Source: Pseudoprevotella muciniphila
GTDB lineage: Bacteria; Bacteroidota; Bacteroidia; Bacteroidales; Bacteroidaceae
NCBI RefSeq assembly: GCF_003265305.2
Contig: NZ_CP033459.1
Coordinates: forward strand, 868,001 to 932,000
Direction of reading: 5' to 3'
DNA: 64,000 nucleotides
Both the position numbers and the translations under genes were made by a program. Each line of letters opens with the position of its first letter. Position 1 is the first letter of the stretch. Under the pieces are notes generated by a model. That model saw only the letters and a program-made list of their open reading frames with translations, did not search any database and was not told the origin of the DNA. Positions 25,508 to 33,739 of this stretch are shown piece by piece.

Positions 25508-25538
25508 CAAAGATAAAAGCACCAAAACAAACCGCCAA
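25508..25538 (-). promoter_or_regulatory. Promoter for the capsid-region operon
   Basis: Minus-strand TTG (25538-25536), 20-base spacer, TATCTTTG (25515-25508). Lies 47 bases before the scaffold-like gene. Confidence 0.65.
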
Positions 25539-25625
25539 GACTTTTTGCTACCTGCCGTGCACGCCTGTAAATAAAGGGTTTCTGCGTTTTTAGGGTACTT
25601 TTTTCAAGCGGCAGGGAAAAGGCAT

Positions 25626-25669
25626 AAAAAAAAACCGTCGCAGAATTTACTGCGGCGGCCGTTTTTTTG
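25626..25669 (-). terminator. Intrinsic terminator of the small peptide gene
   Basis: On the minus strand the stem CCGCCGCAG ... CTGCGACGG is followed by nine T. It lies 17 bases behind the stop of the 54-codon gene. Confidence 0.85.
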
Positions 25670-25685
25670 AAATAAGATAACCCGA

Positions 25686-25850
25686 TTAGTTGTTTGTCCA
25701 ATCGTTTTCCTGTTTCGGAGCAAACTCGTAACCATCCTTGTTGTCGTCATCAATAGGATTTGTGTCATCCTTAGGAATGGTTGTAGCGATAATGTTCTCA
25801 TGACGCATTTCAAACGCCATTGTGACCGGAGTGTTATAAATCTTTTTCAT
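25686..25850 (-). CDS. Small peptide MKK-FEMRHEN-IATTIPKD family, copy 1
   Basis: 54 residues, beginning MKKIYNTPVTMAFEMRHEN and continuing IIATTIPKDDTNPIDDDNKD, ending EFAPKQENDWTNN. It is clearly homologous to the 60-residue products at 48917-49099 and 58629-58811: FEMRHEN, IATTIPKD, FAPK and W are shared. It has its own -7 box (TAACTTTG at 25902) and a strong terminator, so it is a separate gene despite its size. No signal peptide or membrane segment; the C-terminal half is acidic. A conserved head and variable acidic tail recall short Bacteroidetes peptides of unknown role, perhaps a precursor or a secreted signal. It stands alone here, with no large secreted protein before it. Confidence 0.8.
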   Translation of the reverse strand: MKKIYNTPVTMAFEMRHENIIATTIPKDDTNPIDDDNKDGYEFAPKQENDWTNN

Positions 25851-25901
25851 TATTTTATATGTTTTTTTATATTTATTTGCGCATTTACACTTTTACGGCT
25901 G

Positions 25902-25909
25902 CAAAGTTA
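25902..25909 (-). promoter_or_regulatory. -7 box TAACTTTG for the peptide gene
   Basis: Minus-strand TAACTTTG, 52 bases before the ATG at 25850. Confidence 0.55.
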
Positions 25910-26092
25910 GCATAAAATCATTCATAGCCAACAATTTTAGGCTTTTTTTTATCACTTACCGCAAATTTATTTGCGTTTTTTGTAGTTTTCGGTTGACAAA
26001 ATGGCAATAACACAGGTCGGAGAGGACAAAAAACGGAATAAAATCAGGAGTTGTTTCTCCGGCGGACAAATTCTAAAACTTTGTTAAAAACC

Positions 26093-26122
26093 TTGATAAG
26101 CGCATAGGTTTTAGTAATTTTG
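26093..26122 (+). promoter_or_regulatory. Promoter TTG-N19-TAATTTTG
   Basis: TTG at 26093-26095, 19-base spacer, TAATTTTG at 26115-26122, 26 bases before the ATG at 26148. Confidence 0.7.
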
Positions 26123-26147
26123 CACCAAACGAATAAGATTTTTAAGC

Positions 26148-26861
26148 ATGAAAAGACCCCTCATTCTCGCATTGCTGCTCGCCATGACGACAACGTTCGC
26201 CACCGCGCAGAACGACAACGCCAAAGCACCGAAAGCACCTAAGACAGCAGTAGTCAACGAGATAAAACCAACCACACCCGACTATGTGTTCACCATGAAG
26301 GAGGTGCTCGACAAACTCACTACAGCGGACATCTACAAGATAGGCCCCTTCCTCAAGATGCGCGGCTTCAAGTATGAGGGCAGAAAAGGCGAAGTGAACG
26401 ACCCAAGAGGCTACTACTATTGCTACAGCCTCAATGTGGAACTGCCCGACGGCGGACTCGACTCGCTCAAAATCACTGAAGGCGACCGTGTGCAACTCAC
26501 ACCCGTGGGACCGCACCCCTGCTTCGTAACCTACGGCTACTTCATGCACAGACAAACCCGTAAATGGTACAACCAGGCGTGCATCTGGTTCCCTGCCGAC
26601 AGGGAAAACTATACCCGCTTCGTCAAAGGCAAAAACGAACTGCGCTTCAGGCAGGTAACACCGCAACAGGACGGCAATATACGCCCGGGCTACGAAAGCC
26701 CGCAGTACGGCAACATCTTCGTCGCACTCTACCCCGTGGACGAGGACGTGCTCTACTTCGACGGCGACAACGAAACAACAGTGCACGTGGGCAGCGACTT
26801 CGACCTGCACAACGCCATACAGATATGGATAGGGCTGCCCAAGCAGGATCCGCTACCATAA
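26148..26861 (+). CDS. Secreted hypothetical protein
   Basis: 237 residues with a signal peptide (MKRPLILALLLAMTTTFATAQ). The mature part is beta-rich, with KEVLDKLTTADIYKIGPFLKMRGF near 50-75, PRGYYYCYSLNVELPDGGLDSL and CFVTYGYFMHRQTRKWYNQACI. No family recognised. It lies on the opposite strand to the phage-like genes around it and starts a run of three exported-protein genes, each separated by repeats or its own promoter. Confidence 0.75.
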   Translation: MKRPLILALLLAMTTTFATAQNDNAKAPKAPKTAVVNEIKPTTPDYVFTMKEVLDKLTTADIYKIGPFLKMRGFKYEGRKGEVNDPRGYYYCYSLNVELPDGGLDSLKITEGDRVQLTPVGPHPCFVTYGYFMHRQTRKWYNQACIWFPADRENYTRFVKGKNELRFRQVTPQQDGNIRPGYESPQYGNIFVALYPVDEDVLYFDGDNETTVHVGSDFDLHNAIQIWIGLPKQDPLP

Positions 26862-26867
26862 ACAAAG

Positions 26868-27050
26868 ACTATAACGAAGTGGAAAAATTGAAGAAGTTAA
26901 CGCTCCGCTCGAAGTTAACGAAGTTAGTGAAGTTAACGACGATAGCGTTGAACCGATAAATAACAAAAGAAAGAAGAAATTACCATTAAGTAACGTCGTT
27001 AACTCCGAGCGAAGCGATAACTTCAATAACTTCGTTAACTTCAAGAAAAA
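26868..27050. repeat. Composite repeat cluster 5 (minimal form)
   Basis: One A part (GAAGTTAACGAAGTTAGTG ... GAACCGATAAATAAC), the spacer AAAGAAAGAAGAAATTACC and one B part (GTCGTTAACTCCGAGCGAAG ... GTTAACTTC). It is the simplest copy and shows that the A-spacer-B composite is the basic unit, about 170 bases. Confidence 0.9.
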
Positions 27051-27055
27051 AAACC

Positions 27056-27745
27056 ATGCTCCGCAAGCCCCTGACCATAGCCCTCGCAGCCTGCCTCCTC
27101 GCAGCCTGCAACAAAAAGGATGGAAAACTGACGCGTGGCACAGCGGAGCCATTAAAAGAAGTGCCTGACGCGAGCGTAATAAAAACAGACACGACAGCGG
27201 CAGAAACAACGGTGGCAGACACTGCGGAGGAAAACTATTTCTACTACAAATCAAAACGTTTTCGACTCCCCGAAATAAAGCCGCTCGATTCTAAAGCGCT
27301 CGACATATCCCCCGTAAGCAAACTCAACACCAAAGCCATCAAGGACAACCAGAACCAGCAGAAAGAGCGCGAGAGGCTCATGGGAGAACTCAACAAAATG
27401 CAGTCGCAACTCAACGAGCACCAGAAGGCGGCATCAACGGCAGTACAGAACTTTCAGCAGCCCACAGAAGCACAGATAGACCACCAACTCGACAATTTCA
27501 AATACCTCATCTCGTCGGTCAGAAATTTTTCCGACATCGGCATACCACCCACACACAGCCACGCAGCAAAATTCAACGAAAACTACAACGACGTGCGCAA
27601 AAAGGTCCAGTCCACCTACCCTTTCATGAACAAGACACAAAAAGACCGTTATAACAAAACAAAAAAAGAACTGGATGCCGCCATGGACGAATGGATAAAA
27701 AAGACAATCTACGCCGGCAATCAGGAAACAGGCAGGAAAGAATAG
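27056..27745 (+). CDS. Hypothetical lipoprotein
   Basis: 229 residues. Signal peptide with lipobox LAAC (Cys19) in PLTIALAACLLAACNKKDG. After a Thr/Ala-rich linker, residues about 90-140 form a Gln/Lys-rich coiled coil (NQNQQKERERLMGELNKMQSQLNEH) and the end is helical and basic. No family recognised. The ATG follows the repeat cluster by six bases, so the B unit forms its leader or promoter region. Confidence 0.75.
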   Translation: MLRKPLTIALAACLLAACNKKDGKLTRGTAEPLKEVPDASVIKTDTTAAETTVADTAEENYFYYKSKRFRLPEIKPLDSKALDISPVSKLNTKAIKDNQNQQKERERLMGELNKMQSQLNEHQKAASTAVQNFQQPTEAQIDHQLDNFKYLISSVRNFSDIGIPPTHSHAAKFNENYNDVRKKVQSTYPFMNKTQKDRYNKTKKELDAAMDEWIKKTIYAGNQETGRKE

Positions 27746-27864
27746 GACAAATCTGCCCTACCCTCAATGCCTAAATATTCTAAAAAAAGACAGATAACTA
27801 CTAAAAAATATTAAAATTGCCCCGCTGACACGACAGCACACTTCGCAATGTGCGGCAGAGGTGG

Positions 27865-27872
27865 TAATTTTG
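27865..27872 (+). promoter_or_regulatory. -7 box TAATTTTG for the DUF4369-type gene
   Basis: TAATTTTG, 34 bases before the ATG at 27907, in an otherwise featureless 160-base gap. Confidence 0.5.
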
Positions 27873-27906
27873 CAGAAAGAAAACGAATTTCAGCGGATAG
27901 ACCGTA

Positions 27907-28605
27907 ATGCCTATGACGAGATTCTACGCTCCGATACTCCTTATTATAACAGTCTGCCTCACGATGACGTCATGCGCCAGTACGTGCGAGATTTTCGGCA
28001 GCAACAGCAACCCGTCGTTCGAAGACAAGAAGGTGGCGCTGGTGCCGGAAAACAACGGCGACTTCGACGGGTCGGAAGAGACCATCACACACGGCACATT
28101 CATCATGACCTGCACAGGAGGTGCACCGCAACTCTGCCGAATCACGGTGGGTGGCGACCCCGTGGGATTTATGGTGGTGGAGAACGGCAAACTCGACATG
28201 GACCTCGACAAAAAAGGCAATGCCACAGTGTCGGGCACCAACCTGAACAATAAACTGGCACGCTACCTCTCGAAGATGAACGCCATAGAGTTCGAACTGG
28301 CACGCCAAGACCTTTTTTACACAAGCGCCACTCTCTTCGACGGCGACCCGGACGGCATACTGCACCGAGAGTTCCAGGCACGCTGCCGGAATTTGCTTGA
28401 CAGCCGCAGAGAACTGCAGACCGAATTCATTACAAGCAATTTCGACAACGTGCTCGGAAAAGACTTCTTCTTACAACTGCTCAATGAACCGCCCACACCC
28501 GAAAGAAAAGCACAGGTGGAGCAAATCCTCAAGAAAGCACCCAAGAATTTCAAAAAGGATGAAGACATCAGGCGCTTCGTCACTCAGACAGGATATAAGC
28601 TTTAG
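27907..28605 (+). CDS. DUF4369-type lipoprotein
   Basis: 232 residues. Lipobox MTSC (Cys23) after MTRFYAPILLIITVCLT. The mature part follows the DUF4369 pattern of Bacteroidetes thioredoxin-like lipoproteins: GTFIMTCTGGAPQLCRITVGG (a short beta-sandwich with the ligand-like strand), then GKLDMDLDKKGNATVSGTNLNNKLARYL, then helices. There is no thioredoxin domain after it. Start could be M1 or M3. The stop codon is followed directly by repeat cluster 6. Confidence 0.8.
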   Translation: MPMTRFYAPILLIITVCLTMTSCASTCEIFGSNSNPSFEDKKVALVPENNGDFDGSEETITHGTFIMTCTGGAPQLCRITVGGDPVGFMVVENGKLDMDLDKKGNATVSGTNLNNKLARYLSKMNAIEFELARQDLFYTSATLFDGDPDGILHREFQARCRNLLDSRRELQTEFITSNFDNVLGKDFFLQLLNEPPTPERKAQVEQILKKAPKNFKKDEDIRRFVTQTGYKL

Positions 28606-29269
28606 AAGTTAACTCTTTTGAAGTTAACGAAGTTAATGTTTTCTTTGAAGTTAATGAAGTTAATGAAGTTATCGCTTCGCTCGAAGTTAACGACATTACC
28701 TCATACTCTTTAAAGTTATCGAAGTTAACGACGTTACCTCTTTATCTTTGAAGTTAACGAAGTTATTGAAGTTATCGCTTCGCTCGAAGTTAACGACATT
28801 ACCTCATACTCTTTGAAGTTATCGAAGTTAACGACGTTACCTCTTTATCTTTGAAGTTAACGAAGTTATTGAAGTTATCGCTTCGCTCGGAGTTAACGAC
28901 GTTACCTAATGCTAATTATTATTACATATTCTCCTTTCTGTTATTTGTCGGTCTAAAGTATCGTCGTTAACTTCATTAACTTCGCTAACTTCGTTAACTT
29001 CGAAATTCTTTAACTCCTTTCTGTTATTTGTCGGTCTAAAGTATCGTCGTTAACTTCATTAACTTCGCTAACTTCGTTAACTTCGAAATTCTTTAACTCC
29101 TTTCTGTTATTGGTCGGTCTAAAGTATCGTCGTTAACTTCATTAACTTCGCTAACTTCGTTAACTTCGAAATTCTTTAACTCCTTTCTGTTATTGGTCGG
29201 TCTAAAGTATCGTCGTTAACTTCGATAACTTCGTTAACTTCGAGCGAAGCGATAACTTCTTCAACTTCT
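28606..29269. repeat. Composite repeat cluster 6
   Basis: Fills the convergent gap between the lipoprotein and portal genes. Left: inverted B units with GTTATCGCTTCGCTCGAAGT. Middle spacer TAATGCTAATTATTATTAC. Right: four inverted A units with GGTCTAAAGTATCGTCG, 83 bases apart, ending in a B-type core (CGAGCGAAGCGATAACTTC) next to the portal stop. Confidence 0.95.
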
Positions 29270-30844
29270 TCAACTCTCCACTCTAAGGTCCATCTCCACG
29301 TCCCTCATGCGCAGGGGGTCGTAGATGATGCGGCGCAGTGTGTCGGGCTGATGGCCCGCTATGTTGAACACGCGCGGCTCGTCGTAGTACTGCACGATGT
29401 TCTTCAGGTCCTTATACGCGGCTTCGGTGGTGAAGTTGCGGAACGAGTCGAGCATGTCGAGCAGCGATAGTTTGGCGTTCTGTGTCTGCTGGTTGTAGAG
29501 TTGCGCACTGGTGCCGGCAAAAGCCACCTTGCCCTGCAAGGCATCGCTCACCCCACTGATATCCTCAAAGAAACCGAGTTGCATGTTGAGCAGTTCGGCT
29601 ATGCCTGTGTTTGCCGTGCTGGCATTCACCTGCTGCGGCATAACGGTGTTGTTCTTGGTTTTCAGGAAGATAACACCGTTGTAGCGTGCCCATTCATCGG
29701 CTATGTCCTGCGCCGAGGCATATTCGGGCAGACACTCTTCGGGAAAGAGGAGCACCCCCTTGGCGGAGGAGCGTATCATCCAGTCCTGCAGGGTGATGAG
29801 GCGGTTCACGTAGCGCTGCTGGTCGATGACATCGCTCACGAAGGAGTGCACCTCGCCGTCGATGAAAGGATAAGCGAGGAACACGTAGGGATGGCTGTGG
29901 TGGGCGTAGGGTGTCTCGCCCTCTTCTATGACGTGCCCTGTGGGTGAGAGCAGAGCATAGCGCCACAGGTTGTCGATGAACCATTCCGTAGTGATCTCGG
30001 GGTCGCCGTTCTTCTTTCTCACAGCATTTTCGGCTTCTATGGCGGCAAGGTCGCCGAGTTCCGTCTTGTAGGCATTGCCGTTGCGCCGGTCGTGGCAGCG
30101 CAGTCGCGGACGCCGGTCCTTGTACCATAGTTCCACCACGCGGCAGGCACCCTGTCGCGAGGGCAGGAAGAAACTGGCGGGGAAGTCGCCCTGTCCGCCA
30201 AAGTCGTGCCACGTGGCTGCGAGGCTGTCGTTGTCGGCGGCCTCGGCGTAGATGTCGCGCAGGCGTTTATAGTCGGCTGTGGTGTGTGCAAAGCGCGCAC
30301 AGAGTTCGCCGAACGACAGGTCGTGGAGTTCACCCACATACTGCGCGTCCCAGCCGCGGAAGTCGTGCATGTCGCTATCCACGAAGAAGGCTGTGGGCGA
30401 CACGTAGTCCGTCCAGCAGTCCACGCGGTCGTTCCTCCAGCCGAAACTCTTGCGGTGTGCCACAAGACCGCCGATGAGGAGTTCTTCGAGCGTGCGGGCA
30501 TAAACTTCATCCATGCGGTTGAGTTGCATGTTGCATTGCAGCACATTGGTCATCACGTCTGCCAGCGGCTGTTCGTCGGGGTCGCGTGCCACACACCTGT
30601 GCTGCTCCGCCTGCGAGCGGTAAACACCGATAACATTTCTCACGAGGCGGCGGATAAGGTTGTTCTTCAGCGGCACACTGCCCTGCCGGCGGATGTACTC
30701 GGCTTCGGACATGGTTTCGCCGTCGATGGTGACGGGGTCGTCCCACTGACGGCCGTAGGTGTAACGCTTGCAGCGCTCGCGCTCCTGGCGATATGCTGCC
30801 ATCTTTGCCCAGCATTCCTGGGCGATTCTCAGTTTTTCTTTCAT
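29270..30844 (-). CDS. Phage portal protein
   Basis: 524 residues, the length of P22-type portals. MKEKLRIAQECWAKMAAYRQERERCKRYTYGRQWDDPV starts a typical portal N-terminus; PLKNNLIRRLVRNVIGVYRSQ (about 57-77) is the usual block before the wing, and FFVDSDMHDFRGWDAQYVGE (about 155-174) belongs to the same family. The C-terminal third has ALQGKVAFAGTSAQLYNQQTQNA, the crown-side helices seen in such proteins. It forms the dodecameric DNA gate of the head and partners the terminase encoded just upstream. The stop codon lies inside the repeat-like GTTGAAGAAGTT. Confidence 0.85.
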   Translation of the reverse strand: MKEKLRIAQECWAKMAAYRQERERCKRYTYGRQWDDPVTIDGETMSEAEYIRRQGSVPLKNNLIRRLVRNVIGVYRSQAEQHRCVARDPDEQPLADVMTNVLQCNMQLNRMDEVYARTLEELLIGGLVAHRKSFGWRNDRVDCWTDYVSPTAFFVDSDMHDFRGWDAQYVGELHDLSFGELCARFAHTTADYKRLRDIYAEAADNDSLAATWHDFGGQGDFPASFFLPSRQGACRVVELWYKDRRPRLRCHDRRNGNAYKTELGDLAAIEAENAVRKKNGDPEITTEWFIDNLWRYALLSPTGHVIEEGETPYAHHSHPYVFLAYPFIDGEVHSFVSDVIDQQRYVNRLITLQDWMIRSSAKGVLLFPEECLPEYASAQDIADEWARYNGVIFLKTKNNTVMPQQVNASTANTGIAELLNMQLGFFEDISGVSDALQGKVAFAGTSAQLYNQQTQNAKLSLLDMLDSFRNFTTEAAYKDLKNIVQYYDEPRVFNIAGHQPDTLRRIIYDPLRMRDVEMDLRVES

Positions 30845-30884
30845 GGTTTTTGTGTGTTTTTGGGTTTTGGTCGGTGGTTGTCAG

Positions 30885-30945
30885 AAGATGCTGAATAATC
30901 TGAATATTCTGAATATTCTGAATACTCTGAAAACTCAACTCTCAA
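30885..30945. repeat. TCTGAATAT 9-bp repeats between terminase and portal
   Basis: About five copies of CTGAATATT-type units, then CAACTCTCAACTAAAAG, which runs into the terminase stop codon. Confidence 0.85.
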
Positions 30946-33000
30946 CTAAAAGAAAGCCTCCCCAAGCATGAGTTGTGTGGCTTGCCGGTGGCGGTTGCTG
31001 CCCACGATTTGCGGCTGCGGCATGTCGTGATAGCAGATGTGCAGGCCTATGGCGCGTGTCATGAGCAGGTCGTCGTGGTGACCCGCGATGGCACCGTATG
31101 AGCCGTTCTGGCGGCGTTCGTAGGTGAGGAGTTCGTCGGTGCAGCGCACGTCGCGCTCGGTGTAGAGCCCTTCGCGCACACAGCGCACGAGGGTGGAGAT
31201 GACCATGGGCTTTGTGGCGATGTTGGTATGGAAACCGTATTTGCGCGGTGCGCCCTGGCGTATCTCCTCCTCCGACTGCCGGCGGGCATAGAGGTTGGGA
31301 TAGGCGTCGCGTATCTGGTTGAGGATGAAGGGTGCCTGGTCGCCTTCCACGATGCGGTCGCGGTCGCGTGTCTCGAGCGTGTTGCTCTCCACCACGAGCA
31401 GCGCGTTGTTGTAGAATGCAGCGATTTGTGCGGCTTTCCAGGCGAGGCGGTCCATGTCGGTATGTCCGTACCACTGTGCCACGACACTGGGGTTTCCGCC
31501 GGAGGTCATCCACAGCCTGTCGAAGACGCACACCACGCTCCAGTCGGCCTTGGCACTGCGCCCGCCTATGTCCACCACGGCGAGGTAGCGGTTCGCCACA
31601 CGCCGTTTGTCGCTGTCGGCTTCAGGCAGTGCCCACACCTCGAGTGCACCCTGGCTGTCGTCGGCAAAGCGCAGGTCGCGGAGGGCATCGGGACCTTCGT
31701 CGGCATGGGCGGCTATCTCACCGCGCAGGCGTGGCGGGCGGCACGTCTTACGCAACTGCTGCACCTTGTAGTAGTCGAACACACGTGCCCCGCTGTGCAC
31801 GAATGCCTCCACGTCGTCGGAGGGGTATTCAGCAGCCATGTCGCCATGGTCGGCATAGGCGCGGCGCTGTGTGCGATACCAGTTGATGGCTTCGAGTGTG
31901 GCACCCGCTTCCCAGAGGTGCCAGAGGTAGCGTGGCGGTTCTTCGCGTGCCGAGTCAGCCTGTTCGCTCTCGCGATTTGCACTGAGCCATTCGGCAAAGG
32001 CGCTGCGCTCGGCGTCGGAGGCAAAATCCAACTGATACGTCTCTATCTGCCACCACGCCACGAAGACGGGCAGGAAGATGCTCGTGCCGCGTTTGGCGGC
32101 TTCGTATTCGCGCTGGAAGAAGTTGCCCACACCGTTCGCCGTGCTCTCATACACGATCATCGTCATGGGGCGAGGCAGTGTGCCGGAGCAGGCGGATCGC
32201 ACAATCTGCTCGGGCGACTTGCCCTCTGTCTTTTCCCAGAACGCCACTTCGGTACAATGGACGAGTGTGGCATCACCGCCGCGCGCACTGTCGGGCATCT
32301 TGGCAGACCCCACCTTGATTTTGCAGCCGCGCTGCGGTATGGTGCGTATGTTGCGCGTCAGGGCATTGGCAAGCATCTTCTTCTCCTTGTGGCGCTGCTT
32401 GCTGCCGGGGTCGTAGAGCAGTTCGTCGGGGTAGGCGTCGATGAGTTTCTCGAACATGCCGCACACCTCGGCTGCGGCGTCCTTCTGATGCCCTACGATG
32501 AGGCTGTTCATGCCGCGGCGGTGGATGAGTTGCAGCCATGCCATGTAAATCTGTGTAGCCGTTGATCCGCCCCACTGCCGCGCCTTGAGCAGGATGACGC
32601 GGATGGGCTTTTCTTCGCGCCGCATGGCTTCGAAGGTCTCTATGAGCCTGCGCTGCGGCATATTGGGACAGAAAGGGACGTCGCTGCCCTCGCCCTTGGG
32701 CTTGATCATCACGTTGCAGTGCGCCCAGTAGTAGAAGTCGTGGCGGAAGCGCAGGCGCCGGAAGCGGTCGATGAACTTATGTAGGTGCATACCGCGGCGC
32801 ACCACGTAAGCCTTAACATTTCTTAACTGCATCAGTTCCTGTATGGCAGCATCTTCCTTCATCGCCTCAGGCAGATACTGCACAGGGAGTTCATAGTCGT
32901 CCAGTTCGAGCCGAAACCGCTTGCCGGGCGCACCTTCACCTGTAAGGGGATTAAAGGGCAGGCGCAGTGCCTCCCTACGTTTTTCATTAGTCTGTAGCAT
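30946..33000 (-). CDS. Phage terminase large subunit
   Basis: 684 residues. ATPase part: Walker A-like KARQWGGST at about 139-147 in VILLKARQWGGSTATQIYM, and EVAFWEK around 250 as Walker B region, with STANGVGNFF as the coupling segment. Nuclease part: RYLAVVDIGGRSAKADWSVVCVFDR (about 470-494) gives the first RNase H-type Asp, HHDDLLMTRAIGLHIC near 645 the last. It packages DNA through the portal. No small terminase gene is recognisable; the small acidic gene at 33127 is in the right place but does not look like one. Confidence 0.9.
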   Translation of the reverse strand: MLQTNEKRREALRLPFNPLTGEGAPGKRFRLELDDYELPVQYLPEAMKEDAAIQELMQLRNVKAYVVRRGMHLHKFIDRFRRLRFRHDFYYWAHCNVMIKPKGEGSDVPFCPNMPQRRLIETFEAMRREEKPIRVILLKARQWGGSTATQIYMAWLQLIHRRGMNSLIVGHQKDAAAEVCGMFEKLIDAYPDELLYDPGSKQRHKEKKMLANALTRNIRTIPQRGCKIKVGSAKMPDSARGGDATLVHCTEVAFWEKTEGKSPEQIVRSACSGTLPRPMTMIVYESTANGVGNFFQREYEAAKRGTSIFLPVFVAWWQIETYQLDFASDAERSAFAEWLSANRESEQADSAREEPPRYLWHLWEAGATLEAINWYRTQRRAYADHGDMAAEYPSDDVEAFVHSGARVFDYYKVQQLRKTCRPPRLRGEIAAHADEGPDALRDLRFADDSQGALEVWALPEADSDKRRVANRYLAVVDIGGRSAKADWSVVCVFDRLWMTSGGNPSVVAQWYGHTDMDRLAWKAAQIAAFYNNALLVVESNTLETRDRDRIVEGDQAPFILNQIRDAYPNLYARRQSEEEIRQGAPRKYGFHTNIATKPMVISTLVRCVREGLYTERDVRCTDELLTYERRQNGSYGAIAGHHDDLLMTRAIGLHICYHDMPQPQIVGSNRHRQATQLMLGEAFF

Positions 33001-33126
33001 AATAAAAAAAAGATTTAAGATTTATTATGCAAAGATAATAAATATTTTTTAAATGACAAAATCTGCTATAGATGAAATATAAGAAACATAACAACTATAG
33101 CAGCTATATAAGAAGAAAAAAAATGC

Positions 33127-33567
33127 TCAGTTCTTGCTCAGTTCTTCCCAGAAGGCGTTGAGGTCATCGTCGAGGTCGGCGAGCAGGTCGCTGTCGATGA
33201 CGATGGTGTCGTCGTCCACGAGGTAGAGGTCCTCCACCGTTTCGCGCTCGTCGTCCTGCAACACGAAAGAATAGGGTTTGAGCACATTGAAGTTTTCCGT
33301 CAGTTCCTTAAGGTTAATCAGGCTCAGCCGCAGCACGGGTACCACATTCTCGTAGAAGTCCTCGTCCAGATTGCCGATCCACTCTTCCACCACACACCGC
33401 GTTATCTCGCAGTCGTCGTCGTCGAAGATCAACAATTCGCCGCTCTCCTGCTTCACCTGCAGGAAGATGTCCGTCAGCGGTGTGTTTTCGCCGGCGTCCT
33501 GAAACTTGCTGTGCGCCTTACGAAGCGCACGCTCAATCTGTTGATAAGTCTGTTCTGATGCTAACAT
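33127..33567 (-). CDS. Small acidic hypothetical protein
   Basis: 146 residues, very acidic (DDDDCE, DLADLDDDLNAF), starting MLASEQTYQQIERALRKAH. Helical, cytosolic. No family recognised. It is the first gene of the minus-strand phage-like run, where a small terminase or a regulatory protein would be expected. Confidence 0.6.
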   Translation of the reverse strand: MLASEQTYQQIERALRKAHSKFQDAGENTPLTDIFLQVKQESGELLIFDDDDCEITRCVVEEWIGNLDEDFYENVVPVLRLSLINLKELTENFNVLKPYSFVLQDDERETVEDLYLVDDDTIVIDSDLLADLDDDLNAFWEELSKN

Positions 33568-33681
33568 GATAACCTCCTGATTTTCCGCCTAAAAATTTTC
33601 GTACAGCCGAGGGGCTGCCCTTCAATCCACAAAATTACACATTTTTTTGCATTTTAGCACAAACGACAACTTTTTTTTGCA

Positions 33682-33689
33682 TATCTTTG
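33682..33689 (+). promoter_or_regulatory. -7 box TATCTTTG for the sialic acid operon
   Basis: Perfect TAnnTTTG, 51 bases before nanA. A TTTG lies further upstream but with too long a spacer, which could mean an activator-dependent promoter. Confidence 0.65.
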
Positions 33690-33739
33690 CCGAATATAGA
33701 GAAAATTAAATCAATCAAAAATTCAAAAAACATAAAACC

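Noticed and set aside
11099-29269. Integron attC sites
   Set aside because: No integrase, and the units are tandem and lie between genes of both strands without cassette structure.
31228-32565. 445-residue plus-strand open frame opposite the terminase gene
   Set aside because: Long antisense frame caused by GC-rich codon bias; the minus-strand terminase motifs are decisive.
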